A stretch of 64,000 nucleotides of DNA, from the NCBI RefSeq assembly GCF_011752565.1, contig NZ_VWXK01000002.1, positions 62,001 to 126,000 of the forward strand, in the 5' to 3' direction. Source of the stretch: Pantoea sp. Ap-967. Lineage in GTDB: Bacteria; Pseudomonadota; Gammaproteobacteria; Pseudomonadales; Pseudomonadaceae. The first letter of the stretch is position 1; every line of letters begins with the position of its first letter. Position numbers and translations under genes: made by a program. The notes beneath the pieces were generated by a model. That model searched no databases, had not been told where the DNA came from, and saw only the letters and a program-made list of their open reading frames with translations. Below, one piece after another: positions 1 through 7,988 of this stretch.

Positions 1-241
1 GGCAGCAGGTAAAATCCTTGGCCCCGTGCAGGATCGGGTTGCGCGCGGTGGCCAGGATGGTTTCGGTCATTTCGGTCATGATGCCCTCGACACGGGCATG
101 CACCACCGAAAAGGTAACCGGGTCGACCTGCTCTGCGCCCCGGTCCAGAGCACCTGGCAGGCCGGCGATCTCCTCATCGCGAATGGGCGAGGCGTACAGC
201 TCGGGCTTGAACGGCGGAATGAGAATGTCGTCTCTTGTCAT
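1..241 (-). CDS. Hydantoinase B / oxoprolinase family protein (5' part only)
   Basis: Only the first 80 codons lie in the window; the frame is open to the left edge. The start ATG at 241 is preceded by GGAGAAAGACG, a good ribosome site. The protein begins MTRDDILIPPFKPELYAS, and the stretch DPVTFSVVHARVEGIMTEM followed by ETILATARNPI is the usual opening of HyuB-type subunits (hydantoinase B / 5-oxoprolinase C-terminal half). Such subunits pair with a HyuA-type ATPase subunit to open hydantoin-like or oxoproline rings in the cytoplasm. It follows the substrate-binding protein gene on the same strand after about 100 bases, so uptake and ring opening are probably co-expressed. The exact substrate cannot be read from this fragment; an acetone-carboxylase-like role is less likely from the N-terminus. 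Confidence 0.8.
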   Translation of the reverse strand, partial: MTRDDILIPPFKPELYASPIRDEEIAGLPGALDRGAEQVDPVTFSVVHARVEGIMTEMTETILATARNPILHGAKDFTCC

Positions 242-343
242 CGTCTTTCTCCACGTTTTCCATAAAGTGGCCAGGCGCACGCGCTGCACGTGCGCTGGCG
301 TTCCACGGGCATGCAATCGGTCGGTTCGGTAAAGCGCGCGCCT

Positions 344-1648
344 TCAGGCGTATGTCATGGCGTACTTGTTCAACACCGCCAGGGCTTGCGTGCCATGCCT
401 GGCCCACCAGTCGTGGTCGTCGACCACGCCGGAGAGCGCAAAGCGACGTTGGCGCAGCACGTACTTGGGTGTTGGCGTCAACAGATGGTGATCGGCGCCG
501 TAGATGGCCTTGCCAGACCAGGCCGAGCGCCCATATACCGGGTGGTTCATGCCCTGGATGCCATACAGGGCGTTCATGACGGCCTGCGGCTCGATCGAAG
601 GGCTGTGCAGGAAGGCCTGGTCAAGGCTGGCCATGGCCGAATAGGTGAGCCCGGCAAAGCCGATCCACTCGTCCTGGCCATGGCGCTGTACATAGGTTTG
701 GTACATGGCATGGGCCTTGGCCGAGAACGTCGGCTCTGACGCGTCCACGCCAAAGCCGCAGTACAGGCGCCCTTCCAGCGCGTTCAGGTCCAGGCGCTGG
801 GCGATTTGCGGCAGGTCCCAGGAGTGCGACATCCACACGCCGTCGAACTTCAGCGCCTGGGCCGTTTCCAGCAGGATCGCCTGTTTGCCGGGCGGCAGGT
901 CGGAGAAGAAGATGGCGTCGGGGCGGTGCTTGAGCACCGAGCCCAGCAGCGGAAAGTAATCGGTGGTGTTAGGGTCGAACACTTCGTTGTACACCACCTG
1001 CAGGCCACCCCCGCTGACGAAGGGCGCACAACCGGCCTCGGTATAGGCGCGCCCGGAATGGCCGAAGGCGTTATCGGTGAACAGCAACGCGACACGTTTG
1101 ATCGTAGGGTGGCGCTGCAGCACATGCTCGACCAGCCCGAGGAACGCCGTGGGTGACCCAGTGATACCACCGACCAGGTAGGGGAACCGGGGGCTGATGA
1201 AGCCGCCGCCGTAGGAGTTGGTCAGTACCTGATGTTCAGTGGCGAGCCGCGCGATGGCCTTGCGCGATGCTGGCGTGTAAGTTTGGAACATGAACTTGCA
1301 GCCATCCTGCAGCACCGCACTGCGAAAGGCCCGAAGCTCTTCGGTGGGGTAGAAACAGACGTTGGTGTAGCCCTTGTAGTGGATGGGGTGGCGCAGGCCG
1401 TCGCCACACAGGATACCGCCCTGGCGATTGTGCTCGTCGGCCCAGATCTGCCCCGCCCGCACGATGGGAACCCCCCATTGGGCGCATTCCCCTTCCAGCG
1501 GCGTGACCATGCCCATGGTGATTGGCGCCACGTCATCCGCCCGGCTGCGCGCCGGGATGAACGCCGGTGCCAGCGCCCCTATTGCCGCTGCGGCGCCTGC
1601 CTTGAGTAGTTTTCGCCTGCTCAGTGCTGCCTGAAACTCTTCGCTCAT
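344..1648 (-). CDS. Tat-exported ABC substrate-binding protein (amide/urea-binding type)
   Basis: 434 residues. The N-terminus MSEEFQAALSRRKLLKAG carries a twin-arginine motif (SRRKLLK) before a hydrophobic Ala-rich stretch, so a folded protein is probably exported by Tat. The mature part resembles the type I periplasmic binding proteins of the AmiC/UrtA/FmdD group: an early segment GMVTPLEGECAQWG, a central AFGHSGRAYTEAG and a VALLFTD strand. I chose ATG 1648 over the in-frame ATG at 1768 because GGGAGCGCCAGG lies just upstream, and because the 40 extra residues would put the Tat signal inside the protein and the start inside the operator cluster. The hyuB fragment lies downstream. The ligand is unknown; a cyclic amide or urea-like compound fits the neighbourhood. 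Confidence 0.85.
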   Translation of the reverse strand: MSEEFQAALSRRKLLKAGAAAAIGALAPAFIPARSRADDVAPITMGMVTPLEGECAQWGVPIVRAGQIWADEHNRQGGILCGDGLRHPIHYKGYTNVCFYPTEELRAFRSAVLQDGCKFMFQTYTPASRKAIARLATEHQVLTNSYGGGFISPRFPYLVGGITGSPTAFLGLVEHVLQRHPTIKRVALLFTDNAFGHSGRAYTEAGCAPFVSGGGLQVVYNEVFDPNTTDYFPLLGSVLKHRPDAIFFSDLPPGKQAILLETAQALKFDGVWMSHSWDLPQIAQRLDLNALEGRLYCGFGVDASEPTFSAKAHAMYQTYVQRHGQDEWIGFAGLTYSAMASLDQAFLHSPSIEPQAVMNALYGIQGMNHPVYGRSAWSGKAIYGADHHLLTPTPKYVLRQRRFALSGVVDDHDWWARHGTQALAVLNKYAMTYA

Positions 1649-1761
1649 CCTGGCGCTCCCGGTTCGCTGCACCCTGCTGCCATCGGCCTCGGGGTGAGGT
1701 GCGGTTGGCAGATGTTGAAAAGGGGTACAGACCGTTTTTATTGTTTTGGCGTGAGAAGCAT

Positions 1762-1818
1762 CTGACATCTGATCAAAGATCTGTGATCAATCTAGATCAC
1801 ACTTGATATCTGATCAAG
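1762..1818 (-). promoter_or_regulatory. Cluster of TGATCA palindromes upstream of the binding-protein gene
   Basis: TGATCA occurs at 1770, 1784 and 1811, and AGATCA at 1794. An AGATCT palindrome lies between the first two, and TTGAT-ATCTG-ATCAA forms an inverted repeat at the right end. ATCTGATCAA occurs twice, about four helical turns apart. The cluster sits about 115-170 bases upstream of the start at 1648, where an activator or repressor of the leftward operon would bind. The last repeat resembles an Anr/FNR box but has a 5-base instead of a 4-base centre, so I do not assign it. Confidence 0.45.
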
Positions 1819-1900
1819 AAAAAACATCAGCGGGGGGGATGAGAGAGGTGGGGCTGGTTGGGCTACGAGGGAACAATGCCAGCAGGCGCGCCGCATTACC

Positions 1901-2016
1901 TGTAGGAGCGAGCACAGCTCGCGATGGGCTGCAAAGCAGCCCCGGCGTTATCAGCCGCGAAGCTGAAACCCTGGGGCCGCTGCGCGCCCCATCGCGAGCT
2001 GCGCTCGCTCCTACCG
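1901..2016. repeat. Inverted pair of REP elements (GAGCGAGC core)
   Basis: TGTAGGAGCGAGCACAGCTC starts at 1901 and its inverse, with GAGCTGCGCTCGCTCCTACC, ends near 2015. The two face each other across about 60 bases that include small GGGCTG/CAGCCC hairpins. The pair lies immediately downstream of the leftward MFS gene and can act as its 3' hairpin or mRNA stabiliser. The same core recurs at 7776, 9600, 19916, 22905 and 47527. Confidence 0.85.
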
Positions 2017-2036
2017 GGGGCGCGCCGCGCGGGCTG

Positions 2037-3368
2037 TCAGCGCTCCAGCGAAGCGGCCATTTCCAGGCTCATGCCACGGGTTTCCGGCGCCAGCCACACC
2101 GACACGACCAGGCCGGCCAGGGACACCAGGGCAGCCACCAGCATGGTGTTGCCAATGCCGATGCTGTGCAGCGAAATGGGCACCAGCCAGGTGCCAGCGG
2201 CGGAGCCGATACGCGACATGGACGAGCCCAGGCCCACCGCGAAGGCGCGCACCTCGGTTGGGAACAGTTCGTTGGGGTACACCAGCTCAAGAATCTGCGC
2301 ACCGCCGATGAACAGCGCGTAGGCACCGAACAGCGTCAGCACCAGCATCTCGGAGCCATCGGAGAACACCCCCAGGCCCAACAGCGCCAGGGTCGACCAC
2401 AGGAAGCTGTGGATGATCAGCGGGCGCCGGCCGAGCGTGTCGATCAACCGAGTGGCAATGATGCAGCCCACCACGAACAGCAGGGTGATCATCACCGAGC
2501 CGTAGGCGGCCCAGTCACCCTTGAGGTTCAAGGCCTGCAACACCACCGGAGCAAAGGAGTACACCGCGAACATCGGCACCACTGCCGAGCTCCAGAACAC
2601 CGCCACGAACAACATGCGCTTGCCGTAGCCAGAGCGCATCAGGTCGCCCAGCGTGACCTTCTTCTCCACCGCCTGCTCCGGCATGTTGGCCAGGGAGAAC
2701 GACGGCCCGTACACCCGCTTGATGACGCGCTCGGCCTCGTTGCTGCGGCCCTTGCTCATCAGCCAGCGCGGCGACTCGGGGGTGCCCAGGCGCACCAGGA
2801 ACAACAGGCCGCCCAGCACCGCGGAGCTGGCCAGTACCATGCGCCAGGCATCGTCGCCGCCCCGCGCCAGGATGAAGTTGCCCACCATGTACGACAGCGC
2901 CGCACCGGCAAACCACAGGATCGTCAGCGCCGCTAGGCGCCGCCCGCGGTGCTTTTGCGGCAGGAATTCAGTGAGCAGCGAGCCTGCCACGGGGTATTCG
3001 AGCCCAACGCCAATGCCCACCAGGAATCGCAGGACGAACAGTGCCAGGCCCGATTCGACCCAGAAGGAACCCACCGAGCCCACGATGAACAGGATCGGCC
3101 CCACGAAGAACAGCTTGCGCCGGCCGATCTTGTCGGTCAGCCAGCCGCCGACGAAGGCGCTGAAGAACGTGCCCAACATGGCCGAAGCGGCGACCATGCC
3201 CTGCCAGAACGAGTCCAGCTTCAGGTAATCGGAAAACTGCACGATCACCACGCCGATGATGCTGAGGATATAGCCGTCGAGCAACCAGCCGCCCCCGGCG
3301 CGAACGCTCATCAACTGGTGGAAGTTATTGAGCGGTACATCTTCGATAGAAACAGTGTGAGTACTCAC
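2037..3368 (-). CDS. MFS transporter of the sugar/metabolite-proton symporter type
   Basis: 443 residues with about 12 hydrophobic segments. The signature GGWLTDKIGRRK between the second and third segments, the R-F-L-V-G-I-G-V-G-L-E-Y-P run in segment four, and PESPRWL after segment six mark the sugar-porter/aromatic-acid-porter side of the major facilitator superfamily. The C-terminal half repeats the pattern with RLIDTLGRRPL. The start is GTG at 3368, because the nearest upstream ATG meets a stop after five codons; AAGG lies just ahead. A perfect palindrome GTGAGTACTCAC covers this start codon. Two GntR-like sites and a long hairpin lie upstream. The substrate is probably an organic acid or amide related to the neighbouring hydrolases, but this is inference. 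Confidence 0.85.
   Translation of the reverse strand: MSTHTVSIEDVPLNNFHQLMSVRAGGGWLLDGYILSIIGVVIVQFSDYLKLDSFWQGMVAASAMLGTFFSAFVGGWLTDKIGRRKLFFVGPILFIVGSVGSFWVESGLALFVLRFLVGIGVGLEYPVAGSLLTEFLPQKHRGRRLAALTILWFAGAALSYMVGNFILARGGDDAWRMVLASSAVLGGLLFLVRLGTPESPRWLMSKGRSNEAERVIKRVYGPSFSLANMPEQAVEKKVTLGDLMRSGYGKRMLFVAVFWSSAVVPMFAVYSFAPVVLQALNLKGDWAAYGSVMITLLFVVGCIIATRLIDTLGRRPLIIHSFLWSTLALLGLGVFSDGSEMLVLTLFGAYALFIGGAQILELVYPNELFPTEVRAFAVGLGSSMSRIGSAAGTWLVPISLHSIGIGNTMLVAALVSLAGLVVSVWLAPETRGMSLEMAASLER
3357..3368 (-). promoter_or_regulatory. 12-bp palindrome over the MFS start codon
   Basis: GTGAGTACTCAC is a perfect palindrome whose leftward reading begins with the GTG start codon itself. A bound dimeric regulator would block initiation or early elongation. 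It may also be coincidental coding sequence, as Val-Ser-Thr-His. Confidence 0.3.
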
Positions 3369-3575
3369 TGCCTTATGCCCTCTTTGCCATTAATTATTCT
3401 TGTAACCAAAGACGCTGAAACACGGCGGCCCGAACCTGCAACTAACAGGCACGGCATCGCGGCCTGCAAACGTGGCGTTGGCAGCGGTGGGTGGCGTGCG
3501 CGTGTTTCAATTCATCGCTATGTGCGCCATGCCGGGATCGGCTCTGGCATGCCCTGCAGACAAATAGCAGACCTA

Positions 3576-3594
3576 TTGTCTACCTTTTGTATAC
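3576..3594 (-). promoter_or_regulatory. Tandem GntR-like half-palindromes upstream of the MFS gene
   Basis: TTGTCTAC at 3576 and TTGTATAC at 3587 are near-identical and exactly 11 bases apart. Both contain the GTnTAC core common in GntR-family operators. They lie about 210 bases upstream of the MFS start. A perfect version, TTTGTATACAAA, occurs before the NCS1 transporter at 7940, which suggests a shared regulator located outside the window. Confidence 0.4.
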
Positions 3595-3643
3595 CGGCGT
3601 AATGCGCAGAATAGACGATGCGTCGAAGAGGGGTCAACGCCGT

Positions 3644-3692
3644 CGGAACGGGGCCGAAAGCGAAAGCTGGGGCTCCGCTTGGCCCCGTTCCG
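3644..3692. other. Long 12-bp-stem hairpin in the 3369-3866 intergenic region
   Basis: CGGAACGGGGCC (3644-3655) is matched perfectly by GGCCCCGTTCCG (3681-3692), and an inner AGCG/CGCT stem extends the pairing. There is no T-run on either side, so it is not a simple intrinsic terminator. The region 3369-3866 otherwise holds the MFS promoter area, the GntR-like sites and a GC-rich inverted repeat near 3798; no credible gene is seen. Confidence 0.5.
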
Positions 3693-3797
3693 ATTGCCCC
3701 ATTGCTGTCAAGTACCACCGACCTGCAGGGCGCATCAAATAGTCAGGTTCGACGGCGCAAACAGGCATCTACATGTCGCGCCGGGTTGACTTGAAGT

Positions 3798-3818
3798 TTG
3801 CCGCCGGGGCGGCGGCAA
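3798..3818. other. GC-rich inverted repeat after the M20 hydrolase gene
   Basis: TTGCCGCC, a GGGG loop region and GGCGGCAA form a tight 8-bp hairpin about 50 bases beyond the stop of the leftward amidohydrolase. Downstream bases in that direction are AAACTTCAAG rather than a T-run, so termination here would be imperfect. Confidence 0.45.
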
Positions 3819-3866
3819 GTTAATAAAAACAGCAAATAAATAGTATAAAAACGCGCAATGCCCACG

Positions 3867-5042
3867 TTATTGACTGGTTAGCCAGGTTTCCGTCAGGCGT
3901 ACCCAGAAAGTGGCACCCAGTGTGAGAATATCGTCATTGAAGTCATACGCTGGGTTATGCACCATGCACCCTCCCCGGCTGCCGAGGCCATTGCCGATAT
4001 AGGCGTAGCAACCGGGCACCTGTTCCAGCATGTAGGCAAAGTCTTCACTGCCCATCACTGGCCGTGACTGGGGGTCCACACGCGCCTCGCCCAGCAAGCC
4101 GTGGGCGACGCGGGTGGCGAATGCGGTCACCTGGGGGTCGTTGACCAGTACCGGGTAACCGCACGCGTAGTCAATATCGGCCTGCAAGCCGAAGCTTTGC
4201 GCCTGCCCGGCCACCAGCGCCCGGATGCGTTGCTCCACACGTTGGCGCACGTTGGCATCCAGGGTGCGCACGGAAAGGCGCATTTCCACCTGCTCGGGAA
4301 TGATGTTGAAGGCCTCGCCGGCGTGCACACTGCCCACCGAAATCACGGCGGCGTCGAGCGGGTCGACATCGCGCCCGACGATCGTCTGCAACGCCAGCAT
4401 GATGGCCCCGGCCGCAGGCATTGGGTCGCAGGCCCGGTGCGGGAAGGCGCCATGCCCGCCCTCGCCGCGCAGGCGGATGGTCACACTGTCCGACGAGGCC
4501 GTCATCGGCCCCACGCAAAAGGCCATGTCCCCGGCGGCGATGCCCGGCATGTTGTGCAAGGCGAACACAGCGTCGCAGGGAAACCGCTCGAACAGGCCGT
4601 CGTCGATCATCGCCTTGGCGCCGCCGAAGCCTTCCTCGGCCGGCTGGAAAATCAGGTTCACGGTGCCGTCGAAGGCGCGGGTGCTGGCCAGGTGGCGGGC
4701 CGCGCACAGCAACATCGCGGTATGCCCATCGTGCCCGCAGGCATGCATTTTCCCGGGGTTAACGCTGGCGTAGGGCAAGCCGGTGTTCTCGGCCAGCGGC
4801 AGCGCGTCCATGTCGGCACGCAGGCCAATGCTGCGCCCGGCGCTGCCCGCTCGCAGCACGCCGACCACGCCGGTGCCGCCCAGGCCCCGGTGAACCTGGT
4901 AACCCCAGGCCGTCAGGCACTCGGCCACCAGGTCACTGGTGACGGTTTCTTCGAAGGCAAGCTCGGGGTGTGCGTGGATGCGCTGGCGCAGTGCGATCAG
5001 CTCCGGCGCGATGGCGGCAATTTCCGGCAGAACGGGGTCCAT
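3867..5042 (-). CDS. M20 family amidohydrolase (hippurate hydrolase / N-acyl-amino-acid type)
   Basis: 391 residues, the usual length for the HipO/AbgB-like branch of peptidase family M20. Visible motifs are GLRADMDALPL (73-83), HACGHDGH (100-107, with metal-binding Cys102 and His104), the catalytic/metal pair Glu136-Glu137 in PAEEGFGGA, ALHNMPG, and GSEDFAYML near the end. These enzymes remove an acyl or aminobenzoyl group from an amino acid using a dinuclear metal centre in the cytoplasm. AAGAGGAAAC precedes the ATG at 5042. The LysR gene starting at 5205 faces away from it across 162 bases and probably controls it. The true acyl substrate cannot be told from sequence. Confidence 0.88.
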   Translation of the reverse strand: MDPVLPEIAAIAPELIALRQRIHAHPELAFEETVTSDLVAECLTAWGYQVHRGLGGTGVVGVLRAGSAGRSIGLRADMDALPLAENTGLPYASVNPGKMHACGHDGHTAMLLCAARHLASTRAFDGTVNLIFQPAEEGFGGAKAMIDDGLFERFPCDAVFALHNMPGIAAGDMAFCVGPMTASSDSVTIRLRGEGGHGAFPHRACDPMPAAGAIMLALQTIVGRDVDPLDAAVISVGSVHAGEAFNIIPEQVEMRLSVRTLDANVRQRVEQRIRALVAGQAQSFGLQADIDYACGYPVLVNDPQVTAFATRVAHGLLGEARVDPQSRPVMGSEDFAYMLEQVPGCYAYIGNGLGSRGGCMVHNPAYDFNDDILTLGATFWVRLTETWLTSQ

Positions 5043-5204
5043 GGTGTTTCCTCTTGGGCGGGTACTTGTGCCGCAAAAGCCTATCGCCTAGGGCCACGGC
5101 CCATAAGCCAATCAATGGTGTGGGTGTTCACTGCCGATTGCCGCTGGGCAGCCACCTGCGCAGCGCCGATAATCGCGCCCCCCGGCCAAGGCAACGGATC
5201 GTCC

Positions 5205-6104
5205 ATGAAATACCACCAGCTCAAAGCGTTCGTCACCATCGTCGAGGAAGGCAGCATCCGCGCGGCGGCGCGACACCTGCACCTGTCGCCGGCCGCGCTG
5301 ACCAAGGCCATCAAGGAGCTTGAGCACGTACTGGGGGTGTCGCTGATCGTGCGCACCACCCGGGGCGTGCAACTGACCGCCATCGGCCAACAGCTGAACG
5401 TGCGCGCCCGGCTGATCGTTGCCGAGATGCAGCGCGCCCGTGAGGATGTCGAGCAGGCGCGCGACGGCGCGGTGGGCTCGTTGGCCGCCGCCATTACCCC
5501 AGCCACCGCCCTGACCATCCTGCCGGAAGCCTTCGCCGCCTTTCGCCGGCGCTTCCCCAAGGCGCGGGTGAACATCAGCGAAGGCTTTCCGGGTACGGCG
5601 TTACGGCAACTGCACGACGGCACGCTGGATTTCGCCGTGCTGGCGATGGGCAGCGATGCCATTGCCGATGCGTTCGAACACACGCCGTTGTACCAGAGCG
5701 AACTGGTGGTGGTTGCCAGGCATGGCCACCCCTTGGCCCAGGCCACCCGGCTGGCCGAGCTGGTAGATGCCGACTGGCTACTGAACCTGGCGCCAGACAG
5801 CTCGGCGCAGGTGCTGTTCGACGTATTCCACGCGCAGGGCCTGCCCATTCCTACACGTGTCGTGGAATGCCTGAGCTATGGCGTTTCCCATGGCCTGGTG
5901 CAGGGGTCGGACCTGCTCACGGCCATGCCGCGCCAGTTGCTCGACTTCAAATGGCAAAGCTCGGTGTCGGTGCTGGCGCTTGAAGAAACCATCCCGCCCA
6001 TTTCGATGCAGGTCATCACCCGGCGCAACAGCCCACCGACCCCTGCCGCCAGCATGCTGATCGACTGCCTGCGCGACGCCGCAAGAAGGCGAAAGCTCAG
6101 CTGA
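5205..6104 (+). CDS. LysR-family transcriptional regulator
   Basis: 299 residues. The N-terminal winged helix reads MKYHQLKAFVTIVEEGSIRA with AARHLHLSPAALTKAIKELE as the recognition region, and the effector domain follows from about residue 90. The frame is open far upstream, but that part is the shadow of the opposite M20 gene; ATG 5205 aligns with the family start. It is divergent from the amidohydrolase and lies upstream of the POT peptide carrier, so it likely senses an acyl-amino acid or peptide related to those proteins. The recognition helix has Ala-Ala-Leu-Thr-Lys rather than the common Ser-Ala-Val-Ser, a small variation. Confidence 0.92.
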   Translation: MKYHQLKAFVTIVEEGSIRAAARHLHLSPAALTKAIKELEHVLGVSLIVRTTRGVQLTAIGQQLNVRARLIVAEMQRAREDVEQARDGAVGSLAAAITPATALTILPEAFAAFRRRFPKARVNISEGFPGTALRQLHDGTLDFAVLAMGSDAIADAFEHTPLYQSELVVVARHGHPLAQATRLAELVDADWLLNLAPDSSAQVLFDVFHAQGLPIPTRVVECLSYGVSHGLVQGSDLLTAMPRQLLDFKWQSSVSVLALEETIPPISMQVITRRNSPPTPAASMLIDCLRDAARRRKLS

Positions 6105-6249
6105 GCGCCGCGCCGGGTGACGTGTATGGGGGTGGCAAACCAAGGTGAACACCGTGGCTTTTTGTTGGCTCGTTAAGCGGCCACAGGAACCGTAGCCTTG
6201 GCCCCAAGCGCCCGAGCGCTCGAACAACAATAATCGGAGAGCCACCCGT

Positions 6250-7752
6250 ATGCGCCCAACATCGAAACACCGCGCCTTCACCACCGTCTTTCTGGTCGAG
6301 CTGTGGGAACGCTTCGGCTTCTACGGCATGGCCGCGCTGCTGGTGCTGTTCATGATCGATAAGCTCGGCTTCGACGACAGCCGCGCCAACCTGACCTGGG
6401 GCGCCTTCAGTGCCCTGGCGTTTTCCGCGCCGGCCATCGGTGGCTGGATTGGCGACCGGGTACTCGGCGCACGCCGCACCATGGTCGCCGGCGCCGTGGT
6501 GCTGTGCTGCGGCTACCTGATGCTGGCACTGGCCAGGCAGGAGCTGCCTTACCTGTTCGCCGCCTTGAGCGTGATCGTGGTGGGCAATGGCCTGTTCAAG
6601 GCCAACGCGGCGAGCCTGATACGGCGTATCTATGCAGGCGACGAGGCGCGGATCGACAGCGCCTTCACCACTTATTACCTGGCCATCAACCTCGGCGCGG
6701 CCGCCTCGATGCTGGTCACACCCTGGATCAAGGACCAGTGGGGCTGGAACGCGGCATTCGCCGTGTGCTGCGCGGGCATGGCAATGGGCATCCTGAATTT
6801 CCTGCTGATGCACCGCACGCTGGCGCATATCGGCACACCGGCCGACCAGGAACCGGTGCACTGGCGGCGTGTCGCCGGTATCGCGGCGGGTGCGGTGGTG
6901 CTGAGCCTGTTCACCGCGCTGGTGCTGGAACATACGCTGCTGGCAACCTTCACCATCTGGGCCGCCGGGGCCAGCATCCTGTCGATCTTCGTCTACATGA
7001 CCCTGACGGCAGCGCCCGCCGAACGTGCTGGGCTGCTTGCGGCGCTGCTACTGACCGTGCAGGTGTTTCTGTTCTTCATTTTCTACCAGCAGCAGTACAC
7101 CTCGATCACCCTGTTCGCCCTGCGCAATGTCGACCCGCGTTTCAGCGTGTTCGGGTACACGTTGTTCACCTGGAGCGCCGCCCAGTTCCAGGCGCTTAGC
7201 GGTATCTGGATCATCGTGCTGGGGCCGTTCCTGGTTCTGTTCTACAACGGCCTGGCCGGCCGTGGCCACGATGCCCCGGTGGCGGTGAAGTTCACCCTGG
7301 GGTTTGCCGCGGTGGCGGCCAGCTTCTTCTTGCTGGCGGTCAGTGGCCAGTTCGCGGTGGACGGGCGCGTATCGTCGTGGTTCGTGGTGTGGAGCTATGC
7401 GCTGTATGCGCTCGGCGACCTGTTGATCAGCGGCCTGGGCCTGGCGATGATTTCGCGCTATGTGCCGGTGCGCATGAGCGGGTTCATGATGGGTGCCTAC
7501 TTCGTGGCGGCGGGTGTGGCGCAGTACCTGGGCAGTGCGGTAGCCAACCTTGCGCAGATGCCCCCGGCGGGGATGCAAGCGCCCCTGTCGCTGCCGTTGT
7601 ACATGCGCCTGTTTAGCGGCTTGGGCTGGGCAGTCGTGGGGGCGATGGCGCTGGCGGTGCTGTTGTTACCGTTGCTGAAAAGGCTGTCGCTGGCGCACGA
7701 ACATGGCGTGGCCAGCGGTGAAGCAGCCACAGCGGCAGGGCAATCGACCTAA
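6250..7752 (+). CDS. POT/PTR family proton-dependent oligopeptide transporter
   Basis: 500 residues with 14 predicted hydrophobic segments, typical for bacterial Dtp-like proteins. The first helix holds ELWERFGFYGM, the ExxER-type proton-coupling motif of the family. GGWIGDRVLGARRTM follows the pattern of the PTR2 signature after helix two, and GNGLFKANAAS is the usual helix-four motif. The product imports di- or tripeptides with protons across the inner membrane. The start ATG follows CGGAGAGCCACCC. The gene stands between the LysR gene and the NCS1 carrier, and a REP element follows the stop. Together with the M20 hydrolase it could feed peptide or acyl-amino-acid use. Confidence 0.92.
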   Translation: MRPTSKHRAFTTVFLVELWERFGFYGMAALLVLFMIDKLGFDDSRANLTWGAFSALAFSAPAIGGWIGDRVLGARRTMVAGAVVLCCGYLMLALARQELPYLFAALSVIVVGNGLFKANAASLIRRIYAGDEARIDSAFTTYYLAINLGAAASMLVTPWIKDQWGWNAAFAVCCAGMAMGILNFLLMHRTLAHIGTPADQEPVHWRRVAGIAAGAVVLSLFTALVLEHTLLATFTIWAAGASILSIFVYMTLTAAPAERAGLLAALLLTVQVFLFFIFYQQQYTSITLFALRNVDPRFSVFGYTLFTWSAAQFQALSGIWIIVLGPFLVLFYNGLAGRGHDAPVAVKFTLGFAAVAASFFLLAVSGQFAVDGRVSSWFVVWSYALYALGDLLISGLGLAMISRYVPVRMSGFMMGAYFVAAGVAQYLGSAVANLAQMPPAGMQAPLSLPLYMRLFSGLGWAVVGAMALAVLLLPLLKRLSLAHEHGVASGEAATAAGQST

Positions 7753-7775
7753 TCCTGTGCCCACCCCCCAACCCC

Positions 7776-7820
7776 CGGTAGGAGCGAGCAAAGCTCGCGA
7801 TGCGCTGCGCAAGCAGCGCC
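7776..7820. repeat. REP element (GAGCGAGC core) after the POT gene
   Basis: GGTAGGAGCGAGCAAAGCTC followed by GCGATGCGCTGCG forms an imperfect hairpin about 25 bases beyond the stop codon. A CGCTGCGCAAGCAGCG hairpin completes it. It probably acts as 3' end structure. The rest of the 7753-7988 gap holds the NCS1 promoter region. Confidence 0.8.
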
Positions 7821-7937
7821 CTCTGACACACTTAGTAACACGACCTGTGCACAATATTCCCAACTAGCCCCCCCTAAACGCGCCCAGTCCGGGCCAACGC
7901 CCCCCAAACCACGGCCTCCCCACGTTGGTACGTTTCT

Positions 7938-7960
7938 TGTTTGTATACAAATTCAAACAA
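7938..7960 (+). promoter_or_regulatory. GntR-like operator upstream of the NCS1 transporter
   Basis: TTTGTATACAAA (7940-7951) is a perfect 12-bp palindrome nested in an outer inverted pair TTGTTTG/CAAACAA (7938-7944 and 7954-7960). It lies about 40 bases upstream of the ATG at 7989, where a repressor would cover the promoter or leader. The related sites at 3576-3594 suggest one regulator for both carriers. Confidence 0.5.
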
Positions 7961-7988
7961 TAAAAGTACACAACCATCAGGAGTTCCG

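Noticed and set aside
1804..1818. Anr/FNR box TTGAT-ATCTG-ATCAA
   Set aside because: The spacer is 5 bases, not 4, so the box does not fit the family consensus.
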